From NCBI GenBank assembly GCA_937907605.1, contig CALCYI010000060.1, positions 1 through 64,000 on the forward strand: a stretch of DNA of 64,000 nt, read 5' to 3'. This DNA is from an uncultured Clostridia bacterium. GTDB taxonomy: Bacteria; Bacillota; Clostridia; Oscillospirales; Acutalibacteraceae. The translations under genes were made by a program, and so were the position numbers. Under the pieces are notes generated by a model. The model made no database searches and was not told where the DNA came from. It saw only the letters and a program-made list of their open reading frames with translations. Positions 26,836 to 34,329 of this stretch are shown one piece after another; position 1 is the stretch's first letter, and every line of letters begins with the position of its first letter.

Positions 26836-27189
26836 TTATAATGCAGCCTTTGCAGCCTCAACAAGTGAAGTAAATGCAGCAGGGTCCGAAATAGCGATTT
26901 CGGAAAGCATCTTTCTGTTGAGGTCGATTTCAGCCTTCTTGAGACCGTTCATAAAGGTTGAATAGTTGATTCCGTTTGCCTTGCAGGCAGCAGAAATACG
27001 GGTAATCCACATTCTTCTGAAATCCCTCTTCTTCTGCTTTCTGCCGATATATGCGTACTGGCCGCTCTTCATAACAGCCTGCTTAGCTGTCTTGAAGAGA
27101 ATGTGCTTTGAGCCGTAGTAACCCTTAGCTGCCTTTAATACCTTTTTTCTTCTTTTGCGCGTCATCATAGCGCCCTTAATTCTTGCCAT
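26836..27189 (-). CDS. rplT: 50S ribosomal protein L20
   Basis: This 117-residue protein is L20, needed for early 50S assembly and, in Firmicutes, the repressor of its own operon. It starts MARIKGAMMTRKRRKKVLKAAKGYYG and has the conserved GRKQKKRDFRRMWITRI stretch near residue 48. The basic N-terminal extension and globular C-terminal half match the family. It is the last gene of infC-rpmI-rplT. Autoregulation is supported by the leader upstream of infC. Confidence 0.98.
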   Translation of the reverse strand: MARIKGAMMTRKRRKKVLKAAKGYYGSKHILFKTAKQAVMKSGQYAYIGRKQKKRDFRRMWITRISAACKANGINYSTFMNGLKKAEIDLNRKMLSEIAISDPAAFTSLVEAAKAAL

Positions 27190-27241
27190 AATTGAATCCT
27201 CTCTTTCGATTTATAGAATAGCTTTTTCAGCTTTATAATCC

Positions 27242-27439
27242 TTATTTATAGGGAACGAGTCTCTTTAACTGCTTCTGGTTTGTAACGTCAGCAATTTCCT
27301 GCTTGCGAAGATTTCTCTTGCGCTTTCTTGACTTCTTTGTAAGGATGTGAGAGGTATAAGCGTGTGATCTCTTAACCTGTCCGCTCTTTGTGGTCTTGAA
27401 ACGCTTTTTAGCGCCGCTGTGAGTTTTAATTTTTGGCAT
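27242..27439 (-). CDS. rpmI: 50S ribosomal protein L35
   Basis: The 65-residue L35 protein begins MPKIKTHSGAKKRFK, the family hallmark, and ends QLKRLVPYK. A longer frame opens at TTG 27454, but that overlaps GGAGG (27452-27448), which serves ATG 27439 at eight bases. It lies between infC and rplT in the usual order. Confidence 0.98.
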   Translation of the reverse strand: MPKIKTHSGAKKRFKTTKSGQVKRSHAYTSHILTKKSRKRKRNLRKQEIADVTNQKQLKRLVPYK

Positions 27440-27470
27440 AGTATATTCCTCCAAACTTTAATTTACTTAC

Positions 27471-27989
27471 TTATTTAGAAGCCTTCGGCGACAGGAACAT
27501 AAGCACCTGACGTCCCTCAAGCTTTGGCTTTTTATCAACGTTAGCCTCCTCGGCGAGCTCCTGCGCAAAACGGTCGCAGTTATTCACCGCAAGATCTGAA
27601 TGAGTCATTTCGCGTCCTCTCAGCCTTATTGATACCTTAACCTTATCGCCCTTTGATAAGAACTTACGCGCCTGGTTAACCTTCGTATTGAAGTCGCCGA
27701 TATCAATATTGATTGACAGACGGATTTCCTTTGTTTCAACAATTTTCTGCTTCTTGCGATTTTCCTTCTCGCGTTTGGATTGCTCATAACGGAACTTGGA
27801 ATAGTCCATAATCTTTACAACCGGCGGATTAGCCTGCGGAGCAATTTTAACAAGGTCAACGCCCTTTTTGTCCGCTATCTGCTGCGCTTCCTTAGCGCTC
27901 ATAATGCCGAGCTGCTCGCCTGTGTCGGAAATAACACGAACTTCCTTGTCCTTAATTTCGCCGTTAAGCTGCGGAGCATTCTTGCTGAT
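27471..27989 (-). CDS. infC: Translation initiation factor IF-3, probable AUC start
   Basis: IF-3 binds the 30S subunit, checks the start codon and keeps subunits apart. The protein is 172 residues if read from 27989. It has the N domain with LNGEIKDKEVRVI and IAPQANPPVVKIMDY, a Lys-rich linker, and the C domain with KVSIRLRGREMTHS. A GTG at 27998 is in frame but lies in the GAGAGG ribosome binding site (28003-27998). The codon eight bases downstream of that site is ATC, beginning (I)SKNAPQLN. Non-AUG starts in infC are established as an autoregulatory device, so I favour ATC. Confidence 0.9.
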   Translation of the reverse strand: MSKNAPQLNGEIKDKEVRVISDTGEQLGIMSAKEAQQIADKKGVDLVKIAPQANPPVVKIMDYSKFRYEQSKREKENRKKQKIVETKEIRLSINIDIGDFNTKVNQARKFLSKGDKVKVSIRLRGREMTHSDLAVNNCDRFAQELAEEANVDKKPKLEGRQVLMFLSPKASK

Positions 27990-28003
27990 AAAAAACACCT
28001 CTC

Positions 28004-28116
28004 TAAAATAATTAAAAAATAAGTACGAGCGCAGACCGCCCGTACTTAATAAACTCTGATTAAGTATTACCCTTTTCGCGATGCTGAAGGAGAGAACGGG
28101 TGTTCTGCTTTATTGT
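28004..28116 (-). promoter_or_regulatory. L20-type leader with attenuator
   Basis: The infC 5' UTR holds a terminator hairpin: AAGTACG with GGCG pairs with CGCT and CGTACTT over 28047-28021, then ATTTTTTAATT. An alternative upstream pairing uses TACTTAAT with ATTAAGTA and would consume the first arm of the terminator. This matches the transcription-attenuation leader by which L20 represses infC-rpmI-rplT in Firmicutes. I infer the class from position and structure. Confidence 0.75.
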
Positions 28117-28122
28117 GGAGAT

Positions 28123-28151
28123 ATATTAACACAATATTCAGCATTTGTCAA
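28123..28151 (-). promoter_or_regulatory. Strong sigma-A promoter of infC-rpmI-rplT
   Basis: A consensus TTGACA (28151-28146), a 17-base spacer and TAATAT (28128-28123). It is one of the best promoter matches in the window, as expected for ribosomal genes. It lies 18 bases beyond the dacA stop. Confidence 0.88.
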
Positions 28152-28169
28152 GAGAAAATATTTTTTATT

Positions 28170-29516
28170 TTACCATTCGTAGCCGTGCTTACGGCAGTAT
28201 TCGTAAAGCTTCTTCATATCAGTCCAGCGGATACCCTTCTTGGAAGCGTACATCTGGCATACGGCATAGGTCTTGCCGTTGTACTTATAAAGACCGGTAA
28301 AGCTTGCCTTATTCTTCTTTTCATAGAAGCCCGTCTTGCCGCCGATATGACCCTTATAGCCGTTAAGCTTATCGCCGTTTTTGAGAGTGTATTTTCTTCC
28401 CTTTGAAGTCGTAAACTTATACTTATAAGTCTTGCAAACTTTAACGTAGGTCGGATACTTGCCCGCCTCAATTGCCATAAGGCACATATCATATGCGCAG
28501 GTGTAATGCGTATTCTTCGGATAGCCGTAGGTGTTGCTGAAATGCGTATGCTTAAGACCGATTTTCTTAGCCTTTTTATTCATTGCGTTTACGCACTTTT
28601 TCTGGCTGCCGAAAACGCTCGCCGCAAGAAGATACGCCGCGTCGTTACACGAGGGCAGAATCATCGCGTAAATAAGGTCAATCTTTTTGTACGAGTCTCC
28701 CTTCCTCATTTCAAGCGTCGGCGGTGCAACCTCGGCAAGCTTATCTGCCATATCCGACGATATTCTGATTTTCTTATTAAGATTACCCGTATCAAGCGTA
28801 ACGAGCGCCGTCATAAGCTTAGTGCTGCTTGCGGGGTAAAGCGTCTTATATGGGTTTTTGGCATATAAAATCTCGCCCGTTTCAACGCAGATAATGCAAG
28901 CCGCCTGCGAATTAAGCGAAAGAGTCTCAACGTTCTTTGTAGCAACCTTAATTTTACCTGAGGTATAGGTCTTGCCCCTCTCGTTTTCCTCAACAACAAA
29001 ACGCCATGTAGAATAAGTTTTATCCCTGTACTGCGACGGGATTTCAATGCTTACCTTCGCCGATTTAGCGCTTGCTGACTTAAAGGACTTTACGGTTACG
29101 AACTTCTTAGTCTTAATATCATAGCGTTGAAGGTTAACCGTTCTTCCGTAATATGCGGGGGTGATTGTTATTGGGATAGCAAGCTTATCGCTTCTGAAGG
29201 CAGTATAATAATTCTTATATGCGGTTACCGTAGTATTAGCCTGCTTCTTAGGATCGTACTTTTTCTTCGTCGTAGTCGTAGTAGTTGGCTTGGTGGTAGG
29301 CTTTGTCGTGGGCTCGGTGGAGGGCTCCGTAGTGCTCGAAGATTCAGGCTCAGAGGTTGAGCTACTTGAGGACTCATCGTCGGAAGTGGATTCCTCCGCT
29401 GATAACGAGCTTGTATCTCCGCTTGTTTCCTCGCCGTATACAAACATCGGCACCGACAGAGAAAAGAGCATAATTATACACAGGAAAAGCGAGAGAATTT
29501 TATTAAACCCCTTCAT
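28170..29516 (-). CDS. dacA: D-alanyl-D-alanine carboxypeptidase (S11 family)
   Basis: This exported penicillin-binding protein trims the terminal D-Ala of peptidoglycan pentapeptides. The 448-residue protein has a signal peptide (about residues 1-28), a Ser/Thr/Glu/Pro-rich linker to about residue 90, a beta-rich Ig-like stretch at about 95-195, and an S11 catalytic domain. Active-site motifs are SSTK near residue 230, SCN near residue 287 and KTG near residue 395. The start overlaps the folA end by 14 bases. The Thr-rich linker resembles that of the DUF4430 lipoprotein at 33287. Confidence 0.93.
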   Translation of the reverse strand: MKGFNKILSLFLCIIMLFSLSVPMFVYGEETSGDTSSLSAEESTSDDESSSSSTSEPESSSTTEPSTEPTTKPTTKPTTTTTTKKKYDPKKQANTTVTAYKNYYTAFRSDKLAIPITITPAYYGRTVNLQRYDIKTKKFVTVKSFKSASAKSAKVSIEIPSQYRDKTYSTWRFVVEENERGKTYTSGKIKVATKNVETLSLNSQAACIICVETGEILYAKNPYKTLYPASSTKLMTALVTLDTGNLNKKIRISSDMADKLAEVAPPTLEMRKGDSYKKIDLIYAMILPSCNDAAYLLAASVFGSQKKCVNAMNKKAKKIGLKHTHFSNTYGYPKNTHYTCAYDMCLMAIEAGKYPTYVKVCKTYKYKFTTSKGRKYTLKNGDKLNGYKGHIGGKTGFYEKKNKASFTGLYKYNGKTYAVCQMYASKKGIRWTDMKKLYEYCRKHGYEW

Positions 29517-30003
29517 TTTTCACACCTTCCTTTTTTGCGTAGAGTATGTGGGAAAACTTTATATCCCCTGCCAAATGCTCGGCGAAAACGGTTTTATCGT
29601 ATCCATCCTTATCAAATACGGGAAAATACGTATCGGCGTCACCACATTCAGCGTCGATTTCGGTAAGATAGAGCGCGTCGCAAAGAGGAAGCATTTCCTC
29701 ATACACACGCCCGCCGCCTATTACAAAGGCATCGCCATCGCCGACAAGACTCAGCGCCTCCTCAACGGAATGAACCGTTTCTGCGCCGTCGGTGGTATAA
29801 TTTTCGTCGGAGGTGATAACGATATTCCTTCTTCCCGAAAGCGCCTTCGGGAGCGACTCAAAGGTCTTTCTTCCCATAATAACCGCGCTTCCCATAGTGG
29901 TTTCCTTAAAGAATTTCATATCCTCTTTAAAGTGCCATATAAGGTCGTTATTCTTTCCGAGCTCGTTGTTTTTGCCTATCGCGGCAATAAGATAAAGCGA
30001 CAT
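29503..30003 (-). CDS. folA: Dihydrofolate reductase
   Basis: DHFR reduces dihydrofolate to tetrahydrofolate with NADPH. The 166-residue protein starts YLIAAIGKNNELGKNNDLIWH, with the substrate-binding Trp and Asp region, and has MGRKTFESLPKALSGRRNIV near residue 43 and DAFVIGGGRVYEEML near residue 90. It lies eight bases after thyA. The pairing is functional because ThyA produces the dihydrofolate that DHFR recycles. Confidence 0.96.
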   Translation of the reverse strand: MSLYLIAAIGKNNELGKNNDLIWHFKEDMKFFKETTMGSAVIMGRKTFESLPKALSGRRNIVITSDENYTTDGAETVHSVEEALSLVGDGDAFVIGGGRVYEEMLPLCDALYLTEIDAECGDADTYFPVFDKDGYDKTVFAEHLAGDIKFSHILYAKKEGVKNEGV

Positions 30004-30011
30004 AATTTAAC

Positions 30012-30914
30012 CTACTGCGCTATCGGGAACGCAATCTTACCAAGGTGATTATAATTAATCAGCTTGACGTCCTTGCAGTCCCTTGAATTATCGAATTTAA
30101 AGAAGTCGTCGACCTCCGGATTGAGCCAGAGCTCAGGAGCGGGCAGGTCGCCCTCCTCGTCGAGCCTTCTTATCTGCTCGCGGATACCGTCAACCTGGTT
30201 CACGTAGATATGTGCGTCCTTAATCGACCAGTCGATTGTACCCGGCTTCAAGCCGCAAACCTTAGCGAGCATACAAAGCAGAACGGAATACTGCGTTACA
30301 TTAAACGGAAGTCCGAGCGGAACGTCGCACGAGCGCTGATGCACCCAGCAGTTAAGCTTACCGTCGGTAACGTCCCATTCGCTCGACCACACGCAACTCG
30401 GAAGAACCGCGGTATCGAGGTAATCGTTCTGCCACAGAGTCATTACCATTCGTCTGTCCTTCGGATTGTTTTTAATGGTATGAATAAGATTCTGAGTCAT
30501 CTGGAATTTATTTACGATATAGCCGTAAGCCGTGCCTATGGTATGGGCATACTCCTTGCCGAAATCCTTATGAACGGTGGTCTTTATAAGCTTGCCGTTC
30601 TCGTCGGGGAGCATCTGCTCAGCCGTCCAGATTCCGTTCTCATCAATTTCCCACTCGTTCCAGATTTTAACGTCGCGCTCCTGTAACCAGCGTACGTCGT
30701 TGCTCTGCGCCTGGTAAATCCAGAGCATTTCAAGCACTGCCTGACGGATAAATAGCTGTTTTGTAGTAAGTATCGGAAACTCCTCGCTCAAATCAAAATG
30801 GAAATGATGGGAGGGCACCTTGATAGTGTTAATTCCTGTTCTGTTTTCAACCTCAACGCCCTCGCTGAGTATTCTCTTGCAAAGGTCAAGATAATCTCTG
30901 TCCCACTTTGACAT
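30012..30914 (-). CDS. thyA: Thymidylate synthase, variant ThyA
   Basis: ThyA converts dUMP to dTMP with methylene-THF. The 300-residue protein has the RTG dUMP-binding loop (ENRTGINTIKV), the catalytic Cys in LPSCVWSSEWDV near residue 175, and HQRSCDVPLGLPFNV near residue 193. Compared with E. coli ThyA, the PCH site reads SCV, so the usual His after the catalytic Cys is replaced, and the DTH segment reads DAH. I believe such a variant occurs in other Clostridia; activity is still likely. It follows mltG by 20 bases and leads into folA. Confidence 0.93.
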   Translation of the reverse strand: MSKWDRDYLDLCKRILSEGVEVENRTGINTIKVPSHHFHFDLSEEFPILTTKQLFIRQAVLEMLWIYQAQSNDVRWLQERDVKIWNEWEIDENGIWTAEQMLPDENGKLIKTTVHKDFGKEYAHTIGTAYGYIVNKFQMTQNLIHTIKNNPKDRRMVMTLWQNDYLDTAVLPSCVWSSEWDVTDGKLNCWVHQRSCDVPLGLPFNVTQYSVLLCMLAKVCGLKPGTIDWSIKDAHIYVNQVDGIREQIRRLDEEGDLPAPELWLNPEVDDFFKFDNSRDCKDVKLINYNHLGKIAFPIAQ

Positions 30915-30934
30915 AGCGTTTCACCTTCAAATTA

Positions 30935-31975
30935 TTATTCTTTCCAGGGATACTTTTCCTGAAGCTCCAAAAATTCCTCATAGGTTGAAGCAAAATGAAA
31001 TTCCTTTTGTAAATCGGAGAAGAAATAGAAATATTCCGTATCGGGATGATTAATTACAGCCTTTATAATATCGTCGCCCGAATTGGTAATTGGTCCCGCA
31101 GGGAGACCGTCGCAGCGGTAGGTATAGTATGCGTCGTATACCTCCTGAGAAAAGCCATAATCATCGCGGAGTGACTTAGCGTAAAAATACGTAACGTCGG
31201 ACTGGAGCTTAGCGCCCTTATTCAGTCTGTTGATAAATACCGAGGCAATATTAGCAGCACTCTCGTTAGTGAACGCCTCCTCCTGTACTACGCTTGCAAG
31301 GGTGATGAGCTCGTAAAGAGTCATACCGTTTTCCCTGCAGTAATCGGTCATAGCGTCGGTAAGGTGCGTCGAAAACGCCTTAAGCATAGTATTAACAACC
31401 TCACGGGCTTCTGTGTTAAGCCCTATATCGTAGGTTGCGGGGAAAAGAAAGCCCTCAAGCTGATAAGCGTTAAGCCCGTCGGGTACGGACTCAAGGAAGC
31501 TGTAATCATAGCCCTCCTTGCTCTTGCACTCCTCAAGGAAGTCTGCTTTAGAGCATATACCGTTTTCCTCCATCGTTTTTGCAATATCAAAAACGTTATA
31601 ACCTTCGGGTATTACCACCTTTACGGTTTTATGGGATATATCGGGATTCTGAAGCTTCTCGGCTATTTCCTCATAGCTCATATCGGCTCTCATAAGGTAC
31701 TCACCGTTAATAAACTGAAAATCGGGATACTTACTCGCCATCCAGTTAGTCCACAGCGTATCGTTTACGATAATGCCATTATCCTTAAGCTTTTTGCCGA
31801 TTTCGTATTCAAAATCCTGTTTTTCAACTATTAACGTATATTCCGTATCAGGCTGGTTTTTGCCGATAATGTCGTTATGTAAATTGCTGTAAATCTTATA
31901 GCCGAAAAAGCCGATAATCGCAAGCAGTATTAAGACGAGTAACGCCGCGACTGCACTGAATTTCTTTTTAGCCAT
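30935..31975 (-). CDS. mltG: Endolytic peptidoglycan transglycosylase MltG
   Basis: MltG cuts nascent glycan strands at the membrane and is thought to set strand ends. The 346-residue protein has one N-terminal membrane anchor (residues 10-28), a LysM-like region, and the YceG core with VVIPEGYNVFDIAKTM near residue 122. The catalytic Glu lies in TLASVVQEEA near residue 229, and the C-terminal DGLPAGPITNSGDD is typical. It overlaps the acetyltransferase gene by eight bases. Confidence 0.95.
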   Translation of the reverse strand: MAKKKFSAVAALLVLILLAIIGFFGYKIYSNLHNDIIGKNQPDTEYTLIVEKQDFEYEIGKKLKDNGIIVNDTLWTNWMASKYPDFQFINGEYLMRADMSYEEIAEKLQNPDISHKTVKVVIPEGYNVFDIAKTMEENGICSKADFLEECKSKEGYDYSFLESVPDGLNAYQLEGFLFPATYDIGLNTEAREVVNTMLKAFSTHLTDAMTDYCRENGMTLYELITLASVVQEEAFTNESAANIASVFINRLNKGAKLQSDVTYFYAKSLRDDYGFSQEVYDAYYTYRCDGLPAGPITNSGDDIIKAVINHPDTEYFYFFSDLQKEFHFASTYEEFLELQEKYPWKE

Positions 31976-32402
31976 AATACTTCCTCATAAGTTTATGTTC
32001 AATACCTGCGTCAAGGAAAACCTCGTCGGAAACAACCTCGAAGCCGAGGCTCTCATAAAACGGGATTGCGTGGAGCTGCGCTTCAAGGCTTATATACGGA
32101 GCGCCTTTTTTAAACGCCTCCTCGCAAAGAGCGCTCACCGCAGCTGCTCCGAGCCCTTTTCTGCGATGCTCCTTAAGGGTTGCAACCCTTCCGATTTTAT
32201 ATCCGCCGTCTTTAAATATCAGCCTTGCGGTTGCACAGGGTACCTCGTCGTATACAAGGCAGTATACCGTATCGTGTCTTTCGTCATAGGAATCAAACTC
32301 TTCCTCGGCGGGAACGCCCTGTTCAGATATAAAAACCTCAGAGCGTATGTCCATCACCTTTTTAAAATCAGTATCGTAAGAATGAATCAGTCTGATAACC
32401 AT
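31968..32402 (-). CDS. GNAT-family N-acetyltransferase
   Basis: The 144-residue protein is a GNAT domain with the acetyl-CoA loop KEHRRKGLGAAAVSALCEEA and a C-terminal FYESLGFEVVSDEVFL. The overall form resembles the ElaA/YjcF group (SEVFISEQGVPAEEEFD), whose substrates are poorly known. A longer frame opens upstream, but GAGG at four to five bases selects ATG 32402. It is the first gene of the mltG-thyA-folA-dacA operon. Confidence 0.88.
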   Translation of the reverse strand: MVIRLIHSYDTDFKKVMDIRSEVFISEQGVPAEEEFDSYDERHDTVYCLVYDEVPCATARLIFKDGGYKIGRVATLKEHRRKGLGAAAVSALCEEAFKKGAPYISLEAQLHAIPFYESLGFEVVSDEVFLDAGIEHKLMRKYYG

Positions 32403-32434
32403 ATCTACCTCATATGTATACTTTGATAAATTAC

Positions 32435-32463
32435 ATTGTATCACTATATCTGTAAAAAATCAA
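32435..32463 (-). promoter_or_regulatory. Sigma-A promoter of GNAT-mltG-thyA-folA-dacA
   Basis: On the minus strand TTGATT (32463-32458), a 17-base spacer and TACAAT (32440-32435), about 33 bases before the acetyltransferase ATG. Confidence 0.7.
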
Positions 32464-32512
32464 TAAGAAAATAACTTACAAGAAATAAGAGTCAATTATT
32501 GTAGATTAACGG

Positions 32513-32541
32513 TTGACGGCAAAGGACTTTTAATCTATACT
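32513..32541 (+). promoter_or_regulatory. Sigma-A promoter of the HprK-like/DUF4430 operon
   Basis: TTGACG (32513-32518), a 17-base spacer and TATACT (32536-32541), about 30 bases before the start codon. Confidence 0.72.
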
Positions 32542-32571
32542 AATAGAGAATAAGAAACGGACGGTAAATTT

Positions 32572-33300
32572 ATGCCTATTTATGACATTGCGGGACTAAA
32601 GGTTAATATCATTAACAATAAGGGCAGAACGCTTAAGCAGGCTGCCCCCTATCTCGCTGAGAATCAGAGCGAAAATCAACACATAGACATAGAGATAAAC
32701 GTAACCGAGGAAAGAGTAAGACAGGCGGTAGCGGAGCACCCCGAAATGAATTCAAACGACTGGGAATATATGCTTTCGGGCTCGGATTTTTATACGAAGC
32801 TTATTAAGTATAACGGTATTCTCCTGCACTCCTCCTGTATCGTTGTAGACGGAGTTGCGTACGCGTTTTCAGCCGACAGCGGCACGGGCAAGTCAACCCA
32901 CACTAAGCTCTGGCTTAAGCGCTTCGGCGACAGGGCGCATATGCTCAATGACGATAAGCCAGCTTTAAGAGAGATAGACGGTACGGTATACGCCTGCGGT
33001 ACGCCGTGGAGCGGCAAGCACGATTACTCAACACCCGAGCTTGTACCGCTCGGCGGGATATGCTTCCTTGAGAGAAGCGACACGAACTTCATTAAAAAAG
33101 CGGATACTAAGAAGGCGGTATTCAGCATATTCAGCCAGACGGTGCGCAACCTCGGACCTAACGCTATGGATAAGCTCTTTGACGTTATTGAAACGCTGTT
33201 TAAAAAGGTTCCGCTTTACGAGCTCGGCTGCAATATTTCCGATGAGGCGGTTGACGTAGCATATAACGCGATGAAGAGGAGCGCAGATGAATTCAAATAG
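32572..33300 (+). CDS. HprK-related P-loop kinase
   Basis: The 242-residue protein resembles the C-terminal kinase fold of HPr kinase and PEP carboxykinase. It has a Walker A SADSGTGKSTHTKLW at residues 100-114, a LNDDKPAL segment near residue 125 that matches the HprK acidic site, and GTPWSGKHDY near residue 143. The N-terminal domain of true HprK (about 130 residues) is missing, so HPr is probably not the substrate. Similar short proteins occur beside peptide-modification genes; none are seen here. The ribosome binding site is weak. It overlaps the DUF4430 gene by 14 bases. Confidence 0.8.
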   Translation: MPIYDIAGLKVNIINNKGRTLKQAAPYLAENQSENQHIDIEINVTEERVRQAVAEHPEMNSNDWEYMLSGSDFYTKLIKYNGILLHSSCIVVDGVAYAFSADSGTGKSTHTKLWLKRFGDRAHMLNDDKPALREIDGTVYACGTPWSGKHDYSTPELVPLGGICFLERSDTNFIKKADTKKAVFSIFSQTVRNLGPNAMDKLFDVIETLFKKVPLYELGCNISDEAVDVAYNAMKRSADEFK

Positions 33301-34012
33301 AATAAGGGTAAAGATACTTCCGCTCCTGCTGATTATCCCGCTTATAATGTCGGGCTGTGGAGTCGGAGTAGTAACGCACAGCGAAGCGAGCGCTTCAACA
33401 AGCACGACTTTAGTTTCTTCTCTTTCCGAAACAGAAGCCTCGGTAAGCGAGACGCAAGCAGAGGTAGCAACAACCGCAAAAACGGAAAAACCGTCGTCAT
33501 CAACAGCAGTAGCGACGACTACCGCCGCATCCACAACAACAACGAAGCCGACCACAAAGAAAAGCACCACTACAACTACTACAACCGCAACAACTAAGAA
33601 AACGACGACCTCGACTACAAAAAAGCCCACCGAACTTAAGGACGGAAAATGTACTATAACCATTCAGTGCAAAGCCATACTTGACAATATGGATAAGCTC
33701 GCCGAAGGCCACGAAGAGTACGCACCCGAAAACGGAATAATACTCGGTAAAACAGAGTATAAATTCAAGGGTGGCGACAGCGTATATACGGTACTTAAAG
33801 CGGTGTGCGACAAAAAAGGAATAAAGCTTAACATCCGTTCAACTATGTACGGAAAATACATAGCGGGAATAAACGAGCTTGACGAATTTGATGCGGGACA
33901 CGAAAGCGGCTGGAAGTACAAAGTAAACGGCAAGGACGCGCCCGTAGCCTGCAGCAGTTATAAGCTTAAGGACGGAGATAAAATTGAATTTTACTATACG
34001 TTAAGCGTATAA
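33287..34012 (+). CDS. DUF4430 lipoprotein with Thr-rich linker
   Basis: The 241-residue protein has a lipoprotein signal ending LIMSGC (Cys near residue 23), a long Ser/Thr/Lys linker to about residue 113, and a DUF4430 domain at about 120-241. The domain carries YTVLKAVCDKKGI, GHESGWKYKVNGK and LKDGDKIEFYY. DUF4430 shares the fold of the beta domain of mammalian transcobalamin, which suggests surface ligand binding, but no cobamide genes are nearby. It is co-transcribed with an HprK-like kinase, an unusual partner. Confidence 0.88.
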   Translation: MNSNRIRVKILPLLLIIPLIMSGCGVGVVTHSEASASTSTTLVSSLSETEASVSETQAEVATTAKTEKPSSSTAVATTTAASTTTTKPTTKKSTTTTTTTATTKKTTTSTTKKPTELKDGKCTITIQCKAILDNMDKLAEGHEEYAPENGIILGKTEYKFKGGDSVYTVLKAVCDKKGIKLNIRSTMYGKYIAGINELDEFDAGHESGWKYKVNGKDAPVACSSYKLKDGDKIEFYYTLSV

Positions 34013-34017
34013 AAAAC

Positions 34018-34323
34018 AAAGGCAGTTCAAGGGGTGTCCTGCGTAAAGAATAACAGCCTTAAAATCACCTCTTTTTCGCTATAACATCATTAAAAATCGG
34101 GTCAAGGCGGCAAGCCTTAACCCGATTTTATGCTTTGTTCTAACAAAAAATAGGTTGATTTTAAGGTGCAAAGCAGTTTTGGCAAAGTTATTTTAGCTCA
34201 TAAAGGGATTACAAAGCCGCCTGCATACTCGCGTATTCAGGCGGCTTTTAATTTCTTTAGGGGCAAAAGGACAAAGCCAAAACCTGTTCTTCTTTGCGTA
34301 GGACACCCCAACGAACTGCCTTT
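34018..34323. repeat. 306-bp nested inverted-repeat element (structured RNA or MITE-like)
   Basis: The ends are imperfect inverted repeats of about 40 bases: AAAGGCAGTTC and GGGGTGTCCT at 34018-34056 pair with AGGACACCCC and GAACTGCCTTT at 34284-34323. Inside are two side-by-side arms. Arm one is CCTTAAAATCACCT (34057-34070) with AGGTTGATTTTAAGG (34152-34166), enclosing hairpin 34091-34130. Arm two is CAGTTTTGGC (34174-34183) with GCCAAAACCTG (34276-34286), enclosing hairpin 34213-34248. It fills the gap between two convergent genes to within a few bases, and no coding frame is evident. Confidence 0.75.
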
Positions 34324-34329
34324 AATTAT

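Noticed and set aside
33028..33663. 211-residue minus-strand frame, Val-rich
   Set aside because: It is the antisense of the HprK-like gene and the Thr-rich linker of the DUF4430 lipoprotein; the Val runs are reversed Thr codons.
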